The translations under genes and the position numbers were made by a program. DNA of 64,000 bases from Arthrobacter crystallopoietes (GTDB taxonomy: Bacteria; Actinomycetota; Actinomycetes; Actinomycetales; Micrococcaceae), in assembly GCF_002849715.1 (NCBI RefSeq), contig NZ_CP018863.1, positions 3,906,001-3,970,000 of the forward strand. The letters are read 5' to 3'. Shown here piece by piece: positions 48,195 to 56,924 of the stretch (the stretch's first letter is position 1; each line of letters starts with the position of its first letter). Under the pieces are notes generated by a model that was not told the origin of the DNA, did not search any database, and saw only the letters and a program-made list of their open reading frames with translations.

Positions 48195-48928
48195 TTAAAC
48201 CAGCGGATAGCGGCAAGGCCGGCGAGCACCGTCCAGGCCAGCAGGACGATCGATGCCGTGAGGTTGAATTCGGCGTCCATCAGGGCGCTGCGCAGGGCAT
48301 CTCCCAAGGCGCTCGAGGGCAGCAGCTGGGCAGCGGGCTCGTAGACATCGGGCCAGCTGGCCGCAGGGAACAGCAGTCCGCCGGCAGCGGCCAGCAGGAC
48401 CCAGAGCAGATTCGTGATGGCCAGCGTTGCTTCCGGCCGTGCCGTGCCCGCGATCAGAAGTCCCAGCGAGGTGAAGGCCCCGGCGCCCAGGATCAGCTGC
48501 ACGGCTGCGGGCAGGATCCCGCCCGGTTCCGGGCTCCAGCCAAGCAGCAGGGCCGCCGTGCCGATGACGACCACCTGGATGGCGAGCACGGACAGGACCG
48601 CGATGACCTTGCCCAGGATCAGCCCGCTTTGCCCCAGCGGCGTGGTGGAGAGGAACCGCAGCACCCCGTACCGTCGGTCGAAACCGGTGGCGATGCCTTG
48701 GCCAGTCAGCCCGGTCGACACCGCGCACAGGGCCAGCACACCCGGAGCGGCCATATCGACCCGGCTATCGGTGAACTCGTCCAGCAACGGCGTGATCGTC
48801 AGGCCGATCAAGGCCATGAGCGGCAGGATGACAGCGATCAGCAACTGTTCGCCGTTGCGCAGCATCGTCATGGTTTCGTAACGGCCCTGCAGGAGGACCC
48901 GGCGGGCCAGGGAGGCAGGCGCGTTCAC
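48185..48928 (-). CDS. ABC-2 type transporter permease
   Basis: A 247-residue membrane protein with about six helices, the N-terminal one preceded by GRYETMTMLRNGEQLLIAVILP, typical of ABC-2 permeases. The start overlaps the ATPase stop by 4 bases (ATGA) and its end overlaps ctaA. The conserved neighbourhood with ctaA and sufR (also in M. tuberculosis, Rv1456c-Rv1460) suggests a role linked to cytochrome or heme maturation, but the substrate is unknown. Confidence 0.88.
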   Translation of the reverse strand: MNAPASLARRVLLQGRYETMTMLRNGEQLLIAVILPLMALIGLTITPLLDEFTDSRVDMAAPGVLALCAVSTGLTGQGIATGFDRRYGVLRFLSTTPLGQSGLILGKVIAVLSVLAIQVVVIGTAALLLGWSPEPGGILPAAVQLILGAGAFTSLGLLIAGTARPEATLAITNLLWVLLAAAGGLLFPAASWPDVYEPAAQLLPSSALGDALRSALMDAEFNLTASIVLLAWTVLAGLAAIRWFKWS

Positions 48929-49875
48929 CGCAGCCCCTTCCCGGAAATGTCCAGAAACACGTCCTCAAGGGAGCGCGGAGCCATGTGGATGGCAGTAGGC
49001 ATGATGTCCTGTTCCTCCCAGAACCTTGCCAGTGCGGCAAGATCGGCCGGGATCAGATTGCCCGCTACGGTGTACCGGCCGGGCACGGTCTCGTGGACGG
49101 ACAGGCCTGCCAGGCCGGTCAGATCCAGTCCGGGGCGGGAGTCGAAGGTCAGCAGCCGTTCGACGCCGCTGCTTTCGTCGGTGGCCTTCGTCAGTTCGGC
49201 GACAGTGCCGTGCGCAACTGTTTTGCCGGCGTCGATAATAAAAACGTAGTCCGCGAGCCGCTGGGCATCGTCCATCAGGTGGGTTGTGAGGATGATGCCC
49301 AGGCCCTCTGTACGCAGTTCCTGGATGAGATCGAAAACAACCGCCCGTGACTGCGGATCGAGTCCGGCGCTGGGCTCGTCGAGGAAGAGGACCTCGGGGT
49401 CTCCGACCAGTGCCGCGGCGAGGGCAACGCGCTGTTTCTGGCCGCCGGAAAGCCGCCGTACGGGAGTGTTCCCGAAGTTGTCGATCCCCAGGCGCTTGAC
49501 CAGGGCATCTACATCGCGGGGGCTGCGGTACATGCCGGCGACGTGCTTGAGCAGCGGGATGGGCCGGATGGCCTGGGGCAGGCCGCCCTCCTGGAGCATG
49601 ACCCCCACGCGGCTGCGCAGTCCGGCGCCGGCTTCATGCGGGTCCTGGCCGAGCAGGCGAACGGTTCCGCCGTTGGGGCGGGTCAGGCCCTGGGCGCATT
49701 CAAGGGTGGTGGTCTTGCCGGCTCCGTTGGCGCCGAGCAGGGCCGTTACCTGGCCGGGATAGGCACGCAGATGCACGCCGTCGATAACCCTGACCATTTT
49801 GCCGTCCAGAGCTGCTACCGGCCCAAGATCTTTAACGAGCCCCTGGATATCGAGGCAGGGTTCGGTGTTAGGCAC
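48925..49875 (-). CDS. ABC transporter ATP-binding protein
   Basis: A 316-residue ATPase partner of the downstream permease. Walker A GANGAGKTTTLE, signature RRLSGGQKQRVAL, Walker B LFLDEPSAGLDP and the H-loop TTHLMDDA are all present. The C-terminal 80 residues form the extra domain seen in the CcmA/DrrA-type export ATPases. Divergent from sufR across 122 bases. Confidence 0.93.
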   Translation of the reverse strand: MPNTEPCLDIQGLVKDLGPVAALDGKMVRVIDGVHLRAYPGQVTALLGANGAGKTTTLECAQGLTRPNGGTVRLLGQDPHEAGAGLRSRVGVMLQEGGLPQAIRPIPLLKHVAGMYRSPRDVDALVKRLGIDNFGNTPVRRLSGGQKQRVALAAALVGDPEVLFLDEPSAGLDPQSRAVVFDLIQELRTEGLGIILTTHLMDDAQRLADYVFIIDAGKTVAHGTVAELTKATDESSGVERLLTFDSRPGLDLTGLAGLSVHETVPGRYTVAGNLIPADLAALARFWEEQDIMPTAIHMAPRSLEDVFLDISGKGLR

Positions 49876-49947
49876 CAGATCATTCTACGTGATGTAGAGG
49901 TGGCCGCGGGCGGTACTGCCAACCGCTCTGCGCTCCGCCTGGGAGGC

Positions 49948-49961
49948 TAAGGCCAGCCTTA
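49948..49961. promoter_or_regulatory. palindrome in the ABC-sufR divergent region
   Basis: TAAGGC-CA-GCCTTA, a perfect 6+2+6 inverted repeat. It covers the place where a -35 would lie for the CATAAT hexamer at 49976-49981. A candidate operator, possibly for SufR itself. Confidence 0.45.
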
Positions 49962-49997
49962 CTGGAGGCCGGGAACATAATAAGTCATGATTGTGTT

Positions 49998-50777
49998 GTG
50001 TATTCCATGAACAACTCTGCTGTTCCGCGCGCCCAGGCCGCGGAATCCGAGGAGCGTACCCGGGACCGGGTGCTGAGCGCAGTCCTGGAGCACGGTCCCG
50101 TCAGTGCCGCTGAGCTCGGCGATCGCCTCGGCTTCACGCCAGCTGCGGTCCGCCGCCACCTTGATGCCCTGTCCCGCGGCGGACTCATCGAGGTCAAAAT
50201 GGTAGCCAATTCCGCCACCGGCGCCGGGCGGCCGGCGCGCAAATACGTCCTCAGCCGGCAGGGCCAGTCGAAGCTGGGGAATGACTATCTTGACATAGCA
50301 CGCGGGGCGCTCAGCGCACTGGGCAGCATTGCCGGCCCGGACGCCGTAACGGAGTTCGCCCGCCAGCGTTACGAAGACATGGAGCGGCGGTACCGTCCCG
50401 TGGTCGAGGCCGCCGGAGCGTCCGTCGAGGCGCGGGCCGAGGCATTGGCGAAGGCGCTGAACGAGGACGGCTTTGTCGGATCCACCACGGTGGTGGGCGC
50501 CAAGGCCGCACACAGCACCATGTTGGCAGTCCAGCTATGCCAGGGGCACTGCCCCGTCCAGCAGCTGGCTGCCGATTTCCCTGTCTTTTGCGACAGTGAA
50601 ACCGAAGTTTTCTCCCGCCTGCTGGGGGTAGACGTCAGGCGTCTGTCCACGCTGGCCAGCGGGGGACATGTTTGTACGACCCATATACCAGTGGGCCGAA
50701 CAAAGTCTGCGGTCCGGGATTCCGGGCCGACGGCAGGCACCAGAAGAGTATCCATCAATCTGCAAGAGAGGCCGTGA
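49998..50777 (+). CDS. sufR: SufR, iron-sulfur cluster-sensing transcriptional repressor
   Basis: Represses the suf operon when holding a cluster. A 259-residue protein with an N-terminal winged helix ([36 protein letters not shown], residues 28-63) and a C-terminal cluster-binding region. Cys181, Cys185, Cys198 and Cys226 (CQGHC, FPVFC, GHVC) match the C-x3-C-x12-C-x27-C pattern of SufR. The GTG at 49998 is used; the ATG at 50007 is possible. The stop overlaps the sufB ATG by one base, so it is coupled to the operon it likely controls. Confidence 0.94.
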   Translation: MYSMNNSAVPRAQAAESEERTRDRVLSAVLEHGPVSAAELGDRLGFTPAAVRRHLDALSRGGLIEVKMVANSATGAGRPARKYVLSRQGQSKLGNDYLDIARGALSALGSIAGPDAVTEFARQRYEDMERRYRPVVEAAGASVEARAEALAKALNEDGFVGSTTVVGAKAAHSTMLAVQLCQGHCPVQQLAADFPVFCDSETEVFSRLLGVDVRRLSTLASGGHVCTTHIPVGRTKSAVRDSGPTAGTRRVSINLQERP

Positions 50778-52261
50778 TGACGGACCAAGTGGATCAGCGA
50801 GTCCAGGATGCCGTCGGTAGCACCGACGTGCCGGACACCACCATTTCCGAAATTCTTGAGAAGAACCCCGAGCTGCACGGCATCGGCAACTATGAATATG
50901 GCTGGGCCGACAAGAACGACGCCGGCGCCAATGCACGCCGCGGGCTGAATGAAGAGGTTGTCCGCGACATTTCGGCCAAGAAGAGCGAGCCGCAGTGGAT
51001 GCTCGATCTGCGGCTGAAGGGCCTGAAGTACTTCGACCGCAAGCCCATGCCGACCTGGGGCGCGGATCTTTCCGGCATCGACTTCGACAACATCAAGTAC
51101 TTTGTCCGGTCCACCGAAAAGCAGGCGAAGACCTGGGAAGACCTTCCCGAGGACATCCGCAACACGTATGAAAAACTCGGCATTCCCGAGGCCGAGCGCG
51201 AACGCCTGGTCTCCGGCGTCGCCGCCCAGTACGAGTCCGAGGTTGTCTACCACCAGCTCCGCGAGGACCTGGAAGCCCAGGGCGTCATCTTCCTGGACAC
51301 GGACACCGGACTGAAGGAACACCCGGAGATTTTCGAAGAGTACTTCGGCTCCGTCATCCCGGTGGGCGACAACAAGTTCGCTTCGCTGAACACCGCCGTC
51401 TGGTCCGGCGGCTCCTTCGTCTACGTCCCCAAGGGCGTCCACGTTGAGATCCCGCTGCAGGCCTACTTCCGCATCAACACGGAAAACATGGGCCAGTTCG
51501 AGCGCACGCTGATCATCGCCGACGAGGACTCCTACGTCCACTACATCGAAGGCTGCACCGCGCCGATCTACACGTCGGACTCGCTGCACTCCGCCGTCGT
51601 CGAAATCATCGTGAAGAAGGGCGCACGCGTCCGCTACACGACCATCCAGAACTGGTCCAACAACGTGTACAACCTGGTCACCAAGCGTGCCATTGCACAC
51701 GAGGGCGCCACGATGGAATGGATCGACGGCAACATCGGCTCCAAGGTCACCATGAAGTACCCGGCCGTGTACATGGTCGGCGAACATGCCAAGGGCGAGA
51801 CCCTGTCCATCGCCTTCGCCGGCGAGGGCCAGCACCAGGACACCGGTTCCAAGATGGTCCACCTCGCGCCGAACACCTCCAGCGCGATCGTGGCCAAGTC
51901 CGTGGCCCGCGGCGGCGGCCGCTCGGCGTACCGCGGCCTGGTCCAGGTCCGCGAAGGCGCCAAGAACTCGAAGAACAGCGTCGTCTGCGATGCGCTGCTG
52001 GTGGATACCATCTCGCGCTCGGATACGTACCCGTACATCGACGTCCGTGAGGACGACGTGACCATGGGCCACGAGGCAACCGTGTCCCGCGTCAGCGAAG
52101 AGCAGTTGTTCTACCTGATGTCGCGCGGCCTGGCCGAAGACGAAGCCATGGCCATGATCGTGCGCGGCTTTATCGAGCCGATTGCCCGCGAACTGCCGAT
52201 GGAATATGCGCTTGAGCTCAACCGCTTGATCGAACTGCAAATGGAAGGATCCGTAGGTTAA
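50777..52261 (+). CDS. sufB: Fe-S cluster assembly scaffold SufB
   Basis: Scaffold subunit of the SufBCD complex. The frame extends upstream, but the ATG at 50777 ([13 protein letters not shown]) overlaps the SufR stop by one base and gives 494 residues. Conserved features include the [21 protein letters not shown] N-terminus (read here as [10 protein letters not shown]), the beta-helix core, and [12 protein letters not shown] holding the conserved Cys. No intein is present, unlike M. tuberculosis SufB. Overlaps sufD by one base. Confidence 0.97.
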   Translation: MTDQVDQRVQDAVGSTDVPDTTISEILEKNPELHGIGNYEYGWADKNDAGANARRGLNEEVVRDISAKKSEPQWMLDLRLKGLKYFDRKPMPTWGADLSGIDFDNIKYFVRSTEKQAKTWEDLPEDIRNTYEKLGIPEAERERLVSGVAAQYESEVVYHQLREDLEAQGVIFLDTDTGLKEHPEIFEEYFGSVIPVGDNKFASLNTAVWSGGSFVYVPKGVHVEIPLQAYFRINTENMGQFERTLIIADEDSYVHYIEGCTAPIYTSDSLHSAVVEIIVKKGARVRYTTIQNWSNNVYNLVTKRAIAHEGATMEWIDGNIGSKVTMKYPAVYMVGEHAKGETLSIAFAGEGQHQDTGSKMVHLAPNTSSAIVAKSVARGGGRSAYRGLVQVREGAKNSKNSVVCDALLVDTISRSDTYPYIDVREDDVTMGHEATVSRVSEEQLFYLMSRGLAEDEAMAMIVRGFIEPIARELPMEYALELNRLIELQMEGSVG

Positions 52262-53544
52262 TGACTGAGATCACTGAAAAAGCAAGGATCGGTGCTCCGG
52301 CCATTGACGGCTTCACCGAAGAGGGCGAAAACCTCTCGCCGGCGAACCCGGACAACTCCCCGCTGGCAGGCGCCAGCGCCAAGAGCCACAGCCACGGCGG
52401 CGGCGTAGGCGTTCCGGACAGCTCCCGCGCCGGCCGGCTGACTTCGTACAAGGTCGAGGATTTTCCTGTCCTGACGGGACGCGAAGAAGACTGGCGCTTC
52501 ACCCCGCTCAAGTGGCTGCGTGGACTGCACACCCAGGCGCTGACCGGTGCCGCGCCTTCCGTTGCCGTCACCGGCCCCGAAGGTGCCGAGCGTCCGGCCG
52601 GCATCATTGTGGAAACCGTGGGCCGCGACGACGCGCGCATCGGCAGCGCCGGCATTCCGGAGGACCGCGTTTCCGCGGCGGCCTGGGAAGCCTTCAGCGA
52701 AGCCACCGTGGTGACCATCCCCGCCGAGGCCAGCATCGAGACCGCCGTAGGCATCTCGGTGACCGGCAGCAGCAAGGACCCGTCCGCGCAGCACATCGTG
52801 ATCGTCGCGGAGAAATTCTCCAAGGCTGTTGTCGTGCTGGACCACAAGGGCAGCGGCACCGTCTCCCAGAACGTCGAGATCGACGTGCAGGACGGCGCGG
52901 AACTGACCGTGGTTTCCGTCCAGGAATGGGACGACGACGCTGTACACGCCTCCTCGCAGCAGGCCAAGGTGGGCCGTGACGCGAAGTTCAAGCACGTCGT
53001 GGTCAGCCTTGGCGGCGACCTGGTCCGGGTCACGCCGTCCGCACGGCTGAAGCAGACCGGTTCCGACGTCGAGATGTTCGGCCTGTACTTCGCCGACGCC
53101 GGCCAGCACCTGGAACAGCGCCTGTTCGTCGACCACGCAGTGCCGAACTGCAAGTCACGTGTGCTGTACAAGGGCGCCCTGCAGGGCGAGAACGCGCACA
53201 CCGTGTGGGTTGGCGACGTCCTGATCCGCAAGGAAGCCGAAGGAACCGACAGCTACGAGGCCAACCGAAACCTGGTCCTCAGCGACGGCGCCCGGGCGGA
53301 CTCGGTACCGAACCTCGAGATCGAGACGGGCCTGATCGATGGCGCCGGCCATGCCAGCACCACCGGCCGTTTCGACGATGAGCACCTGTTCTACCTGATG
53401 GCCCGCGGCATCGACGAGAAGACCGCCCGCCGCCTGGTGGTACGCGGCTTCCTGAACGAGATCATCCAGCAGATCAAGGTTCCGGCACTCGAAGAGCGCC
53501 TGACCGAGGCTGTTGAGCGGGAACTGGCGGCAGGGAACTTCTGA
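52261..53544 (+). CDS. sufD: Fe-S cluster assembly protein SufD
   Basis: SufB paralogue in the SufBC2D complex. The 427-residue protein has a His/Gly-rich low-complexity N-terminal stretch (KSHSHGGGVG, about residues 41-50), EDWRFTPLKWLRG, and the C-terminal VLYKGALQGENAHTVWVGDV beta-helix with the His used at the SufB-SufD interface. It overlaps both neighbours by one base, showing translational coupling. Confidence 0.96.
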   Translation: MTEITEKARIGAPAIDGFTEEGENLSPANPDNSPLAGASAKSHSHGGGVGVPDSSRAGRLTSYKVEDFPVLTGREEDWRFTPLKWLRGLHTQALTGAAPSVAVTGPEGAERPAGIIVETVGRDDARIGSAGIPEDRVSAAAWEAFSEATVVTIPAEASIETAVGISVTGSSKDPSAQHIVIVAEKFSKAVVVLDHKGSGTVSQNVEIDVQDGAELTVVSVQEWDDDAVHASSQQAKVGRDAKFKHVVVSLGGDLVRVTPSARLKQTGSDVEMFGLYFADAGQHLEQRLFVDHAVPNCKSRVLYKGALQGENAHTVWVGDVLIRKEAEGTDSYEANRNLVLSDGARADSVPNLEIETGLIDGAGHASTTGRFDDEHLFYLMARGIDEKTARRLVVRGFLNEIIQQIKVPALEERLTEAVERELAAGNF

Positions 53545-53903
53545 TGTCCGAAGCTCCACGCGGCAAGCTGGTGTGCAGGGCCTCCGACATTCAGGTGAAG
53601 GCGGCCCTGCGCATCCTGGTCGACGACTATCCGGTCGCCATCGTCCGGGACTCCGAGGGCGGCCTCCATGCACTGGGGGACACCTGTTCGCATGAGGACT
53701 ATTCCCTGTCCGAGGGCGATGTCGAAGACGGCACCATCGAATGCTGGGGCCATGGCTCGCAGTTCGATCTGCGCAGCGGCGAACCGCTGAGCCTGCCGGC
53801 CTTCGAGCCGGTGCCGGTCTTTGCGCTGGAGCTGGACGGCGACGATGTGTACGTCGACGTCACCACGGTCACCAACGGAGCTCCCGCTCCGGATTTGCAC
53901 TAA
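53544..53903 (+). CDS. Rieske-type ferredoxin
   Basis: A 119-residue single-domain [2Fe-2S] Rieske protein resembling the ferredoxin component of non-heme iron oxygenases. Ligands are in TCSHEDY (C-x-H) and ECWGHG (C-x2-H), about 17 residues apart. Embedded between sufD and sufC, with its ATG overlapping the sufD stop by one base. It may deliver electrons during cluster assembly, but that is inferred from position only. Confidence 0.93.
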   Translation: MSEAPRGKLVCRASDIQVKAALRILVDDYPVAIVRDSEGGLHALGDTCSHEDYSLSEGDVEDGTIECWGHGSQFDLRSGEPLSLPAFEPVPVFALELDGDDVYVDVTTVTNGAPAPDLH

Positions 53904-53963
53904 AAACTTTACGAACTTCACACCGCGGCCGGGCAGAACGGCTGCAGAGGAGAAAGCAGACAG

Positions 53964-54728
53964 ATGTCTACTCTGGAAATCAAGGACCTGCACGTCAGCA
54001 TCGAGACTGAGCAGGGCAAGAAGGAAATCCTCAAGGGCGTGTCCCTGACGATCAAGACCGGCGAGATCCACGCCATCATGGGCCCCAACGGTTCGGGCAA
54101 GTCCACGCTGGCCTCCACCATCGCCGGCCACCCGCGCTACACCGTGGACTCCGGTTCCATCACCCTGGACGGCGAAGACGTGCTGGAGATGAGTGTGGAT
54201 GAGCGCGCCCGCGCCGGCCTCTTCCTGGCCATGCAGTACCCGGTCGAGGTGCCCGGCGTGACCATGACCAACTTCCTGCGCACTGCCAAGACTGCCCTGG
54301 ACGGCGAAGCTCCGAAGCTGCGCACCTGGACCAAGGACGTCAAGGAAGCCATGAGCCAGCTGCGTATCGATGCGGACTTCGCCCAGCGCAATGTCAACGA
54401 AGGCTTCTCCGGCGGCGAGAAGAAGCGCGTGGAGATCCTGCAGCTCGAACTCTTCAAGCCGAAGTTTGCCATCATGGACGAGACCGACTCGGGCCTGGAT
54501 GTCGACGCGCTGAAGGTTGTCTCCGAAGGCCACAACCGTGTCCACGAAACCGGAGCGATGGGCACCCTGCTCATCACCCACTACACGCGCATCCTGCGCT
54601 ACATCAAGCCTGAATTCGTCCACGTGTTCGTCGACGGACGCATCGCTGAAGAGGGCGGCCCCGAGCTGGCCGACCGTCTGGAAGAAGAAGGCTACGACCG
54701 TTTCCTGCCGACTGCAGCAAAGGCCTGA
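53964..54728 (+). CDS. sufC: Fe-S cluster assembly ATPase SufC
   Basis: ABC-type ATPase that drives conformational change in SufB-SufD. The 254-residue protein shows Walker A GPNGSGKSTL, the SufC-specific FLAMQYPVEVPGV, the signature FSGGEKKRVEILQ and Walker B IMDETDSGLD. The ATG follows GAGGAGAAAG. 60 bases separate it from the Rieske gene, the widest gap in the operon. Confidence 0.97.
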   Translation: MSTLEIKDLHVSIETEQGKKEILKGVSLTIKTGEIHAIMGPNGSGKSTLASTIAGHPRYTVDSGSITLDGEDVLEMSVDERARAGLFLAMQYPVEVPGVTMTNFLRTAKTALDGEAPKLRTWTKDVKEAMSQLRIDADFAQRNVNEGFSGGEKKRVEILQLELFKPKFAIMDETDSGLDVDALKVVSEGHNRVHETGAMGTLLITHYTRILRYIKPEFVHVFVDGRIAEEGGPELADRLEEEGYDRFLPTAAKA

Positions 54729-54730
54729 TC

Positions 54731-55060
54731 ATGACCGAAGCCAACATTTCGCAGACCTCTCTCGAGGATGTTGAAGAGGCCCTGAAGGACGTCATTGACC
54801 CGGAACTCGGCGTCAATATCGTCGACCTGGGCCTGCTCTACGGACTGAAGTACGCCGAGGACGGCGCCCTGCTGATCGATATGACGCTGACCACGGCTGC
54901 CTGCCCGCTGACGGATGTCATCGAGGAGCAGACTGCCCAGGCACTGGACGGCGTAGTCGATGACTGGCGCCTGAACTGGGTATGGATGCCGCCGTGGGGT
55001 CCGGAAAAGATTACCGACGACGGCCGCGACCAGATGCGCGCGCTCGGCTTCAACATCTGA
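54731..55060 (+). CDS. sufT: SufT-like metal-sulfur cluster assembly factor (MIP18/DUF59 family)
   Basis: A 109-residue MIP18-fold protein: VEEALKDVIDPELGVNIVDLGLLYG at the N-terminus and the conserved Cys in TLTTAACPLTD. Family members help deliver Fe-S clusters to client proteins. It begins 2 bases after the sufC stop. In M. tuberculosis sufS and sufU lie between sufC and sufT; here they are absent. Confidence 0.93.
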   Translation: MTEANISQTSLEDVEEALKDVIDPELGVNIVDLGLLYGLKYAEDGALLIDMTLTTAACPLTDVIEEQTAQALDGVVDDWRLNWVWMPPWGPEKITDDGRDQMRALGFNI

Positions 55061-55107
55061 CCAGCCTCATTGCTGATGGGCGGACTTCCCTGCGGAAGTG
55101 CGCCCCG

Positions 55108-55147
55108 CCAGAGGGCCGGGAACCGGAAACGGGACCCGGCCCTCTGG
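55108..55147 (+). terminator. suf operon terminator
   Basis: A perfect 13-bp inverted repeat (CCAGAGGGCCGGG at 55108-55120, CCCGGCCCTCTGG at 55135-55147). The 14-nt loop can itself form CCG-GAAA-CGG with a GNRA tetraloop. It is followed by CCGTTTAATC. Confidence 0.8.
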
Positions 55148-55181
55148 CCGTTTAATCCCCCCGCTGGCGAAGCTTCGGCGC

Positions 55182-55187
55182 TAGCAT
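55182..55187 (+). promoter_or_regulatory. -10 element for the Pr6Pr-type gene
   Basis: TAGCAT with exactly 6 bases before the ATG at 55194. Predicted leaderless transcript. Confidence 0.58.
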
Positions 55188-55193
55188 CAAGTT

Positions 55194-55976
55194 ATGGGTG
55201 AAGTGGCCGTGACCAGGTCCGCCGGCGGGCGGTACGACGAAGTTTTCGTGGCAGGCATGTACCACGGGGTGGTGGCGCTGGCCGCTGTCCTCGGCCTGGT
55301 GCTCCAGGTAATGGCCATGCTCGAGTCGCCCGCCTACGCCCTGGCACCGGCCCACCAGTGGTGGAATTATCTGGGCTACTTCAGTGTCCAGGCAAGTGCG
55401 TTGGTCTTCATCGTCTCCCTGAGCCTGCTGATGGATTCCGCCCGCGAGGCGGGCCCGGTTTGGCGGGCGGTGCGCGCGGTCTCGCTGATAGCCGTCCTCC
55501 TCGTTTTCCTGTTCCAGTTCACCGCGTTCCGGGGACTGCCGGACTTCACCGCGCTCAGCAGCACGGCGGTCATGGCGGACCGGATGTTGAACTATGCGGT
55601 TCCGGTGCTGACGGTGACCGGCTGGCTCATCTTCGGGCCGCGCCCACGGATCGGCCTGCACACCATAGTCTGGTCACTGCTTTATCCCGCCGCCTGGCTC
55701 ATCGGTAGTCTCGTCCGCGGCGCCGCCACCGGCTGGTACCCCTACCCTCCACTCGACGCCGGGGCCAACCCGCTTGCCGCCGTCGTTGTTAATGGTCTTT
55801 TGCTGCTGCTGATCTGGCTGGGAGCCGGGTTCCTCTTCCTGCTCCTCGACGCCCGGATGGGACGGGAGCCGGACGGCTACCTCCCGGGTTTTGGTCCCGA
55901 TGACGGTGCCGGCGCCGATGAGGGCAGCGTTGCCGATCGCAGGAAGATTGAGCCCGGCAACCCGGCTGCGGGCTGA
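55194..55976 (+). CDS. Pr6Pr-type multi-pass membrane protein
   Basis: A 260-residue protein with about six helices. The pattern resembles bacterial Pr6Pr / FAR-17a-like membrane proteins: an early FxxQ/SxxL region (WWNYLGYFSVQASALVFIVSLSLL), a DRMLNYAVPVLTVTGWLIFGPR segment, and WYPYPPLDAGANPLAAVVVNG before the last helix. The acidic Gly/Asp-rich tail is probably disordered. Function unknown. It is convergent with the zinc peptidase gene, 5 bases away. Confidence 0.75.
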   Translation: MGEVAVTRSAGGRYDEVFVAGMYHGVVALAAVLGLVLQVMAMLESPAYALAPAHQWWNYLGYFSVQASALVFIVSLSLLMDSAREAGPVWRAVRAVSLIAVLLVFLFQFTAFRGLPDFTALSSTAVMADRMLNYAVPVLTVTGWLIFGPRPRIGLHTIVWSLLYPAAWLIGSLVRGAATGWYPYPPLDAGANPLAAVVVNGLLLLLIWLGAGFLFLLLDARMGREPDGYLPGFGPDDGAGADEGSVADRRKIEPGNPAAG

Positions 55977-55981
55977 AGCTG

Positions 55982-56887
55982 CTACGAGGGGTTGTCCAGA
56001 TCGGTGGCGCCGAAGGTATCGCACTGCGCCGGATCGCCGGTCTCGTAGCCCTGGACAAACCACGCCTGCCGCTGCTCGCTCGAACCGTGCGTAAAGGTGT
56101 GGGGGTTGACCTGGCCGGTGCTGGCCTGCTGGATCCGGTCATCGCCGACGGCGGCTGCCGCCGAAAGCGCGTCCCGCAGGTCGTCCCTGCCGATGGGCTG
56201 CATGAACGGCCGGCCGGTCGTCTCGTCGATCTGTTTGGTGGCGTTGCCGGCCCAGACACCGGCATAGCAGTCCGCCTGCAGCTCGACCCTGACGGCGCCG
56301 GAAGCGGCTCCTTGGGGATCCTGCTGCGAGTAATTGATGACGCCGGTCAGGTTCTGGATGTGGTGTCCGAACTCGTGCGCCACCACATATTCTTCGGCCA
56401 GCGGGCCCTCGGCTGCACCCAACTGGTCGGTGAGCTGGTCGAAGAAGCCGGTGTCGAAATAGGCGGTGGTATCGGCCGGGCAGTAGAACGGTCCGACGGC
56501 GCTGGAAGCCGTGCCGCAGCCGGTACTGACTTGCCCGTCAAAAAGCACCACGGACGGCCGCGGGTACGTCATGTTGAAGCGGGGAAGTTCTTCGCCCCAG
56601 AACCGGTTGAGACTGTTGACCGTGCCGACTACCCGGCAGTCGCGGCGGGTGTTGGCGTCCTCACCGGTCTCGCACTGGGCCGCAATGCTGTCCGGACCGG
56701 TTGCCTCCTGCTGCACGGAAGCTCCGGAGCCAAGTCCGAGCCCCTGCAGCAGCTCCGGCGGGACCCCCAGCAGCGAGGCGATGAGCACCACCAGTCCGCC
56801 GCCACCGATGGCGATCTTGCCGCCCATGCCACCGCGCCGGTCCTGGACCTGGGACGTGTCCAGCCGGGAGCCCTGGTTGAAACTCAT
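55982..56887 (-). CDS. neutral zinc metallopeptidase, YpfJ-like family
   Basis: A 301-residue single-pass membrane protein. It has a short cytoplasmic N-terminus (MSFNQGSRLDTSQVQDRRG), a Gly-rich helix (GGKIAIGGGGLVVLIASLLG, residues 22-41), and an extracytoplasmic domain with the zinc motif VVAHEFGHHIQN. Two Cys pairs could form disulfides outside the cell. The frame extends upstream, but the ATG at 56887 is supported by a TATTCT hexamer exactly 6 bases before it. Substrates are unknown for this widespread family. Confidence 0.88.
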   Translation of the reverse strand: MSFNQGSRLDTSQVQDRRGGMGGKIAIGGGGLVVLIASLLGVPPELLQGLGLGSGASVQQEATGPDSIAAQCETGEDANTRRDCRVVGTVNSLNRFWGEELPRFNMTYPRPSVVLFDGQVSTGCGTASSAVGPFYCPADTTAYFDTGFFDQLTDQLGAAEGPLAEEYVVAHEFGHHIQNLTGVINYSQQDPQGAASGAVRVELQADCYAGVWAGNATKQIDETTGRPFMQPIGRDDLRDALSAAAAVGDDRIQQASTGQVNPHTFTHGSSEQRQAWFVQGYETGDPAQCDTFGATDLDNPS

Positions 56888-56893
56888 GGGCTT

Positions 56894-56899
56894 AGAATA
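56894..56899 (-). promoter_or_regulatory. -10 element for the YpfJ-like gene
   Basis: TATTCT on the minus strand, exactly 6 bases from the ATG at 56887. Predicted leaderless transcript, independent of the upstream biotin transporter operon. Confidence 0.6.
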
Positions 56900-56924
56900 G
56901 CGCCGCCGGGCGCCAGTGGAGGCG

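Noticed and set aside
49948..49961. IdeR/DtxR iron box upstream of sufR
   Set aside because: The arms are spaced by 2 bases, not 7, and lack the TTAGGT core, so it does not fit the 19-bp iron box.
50369..52240. Long open frame antisense to sufR/sufB
   Set aside because: Shadow of sufB codon bias; sufB is certain.
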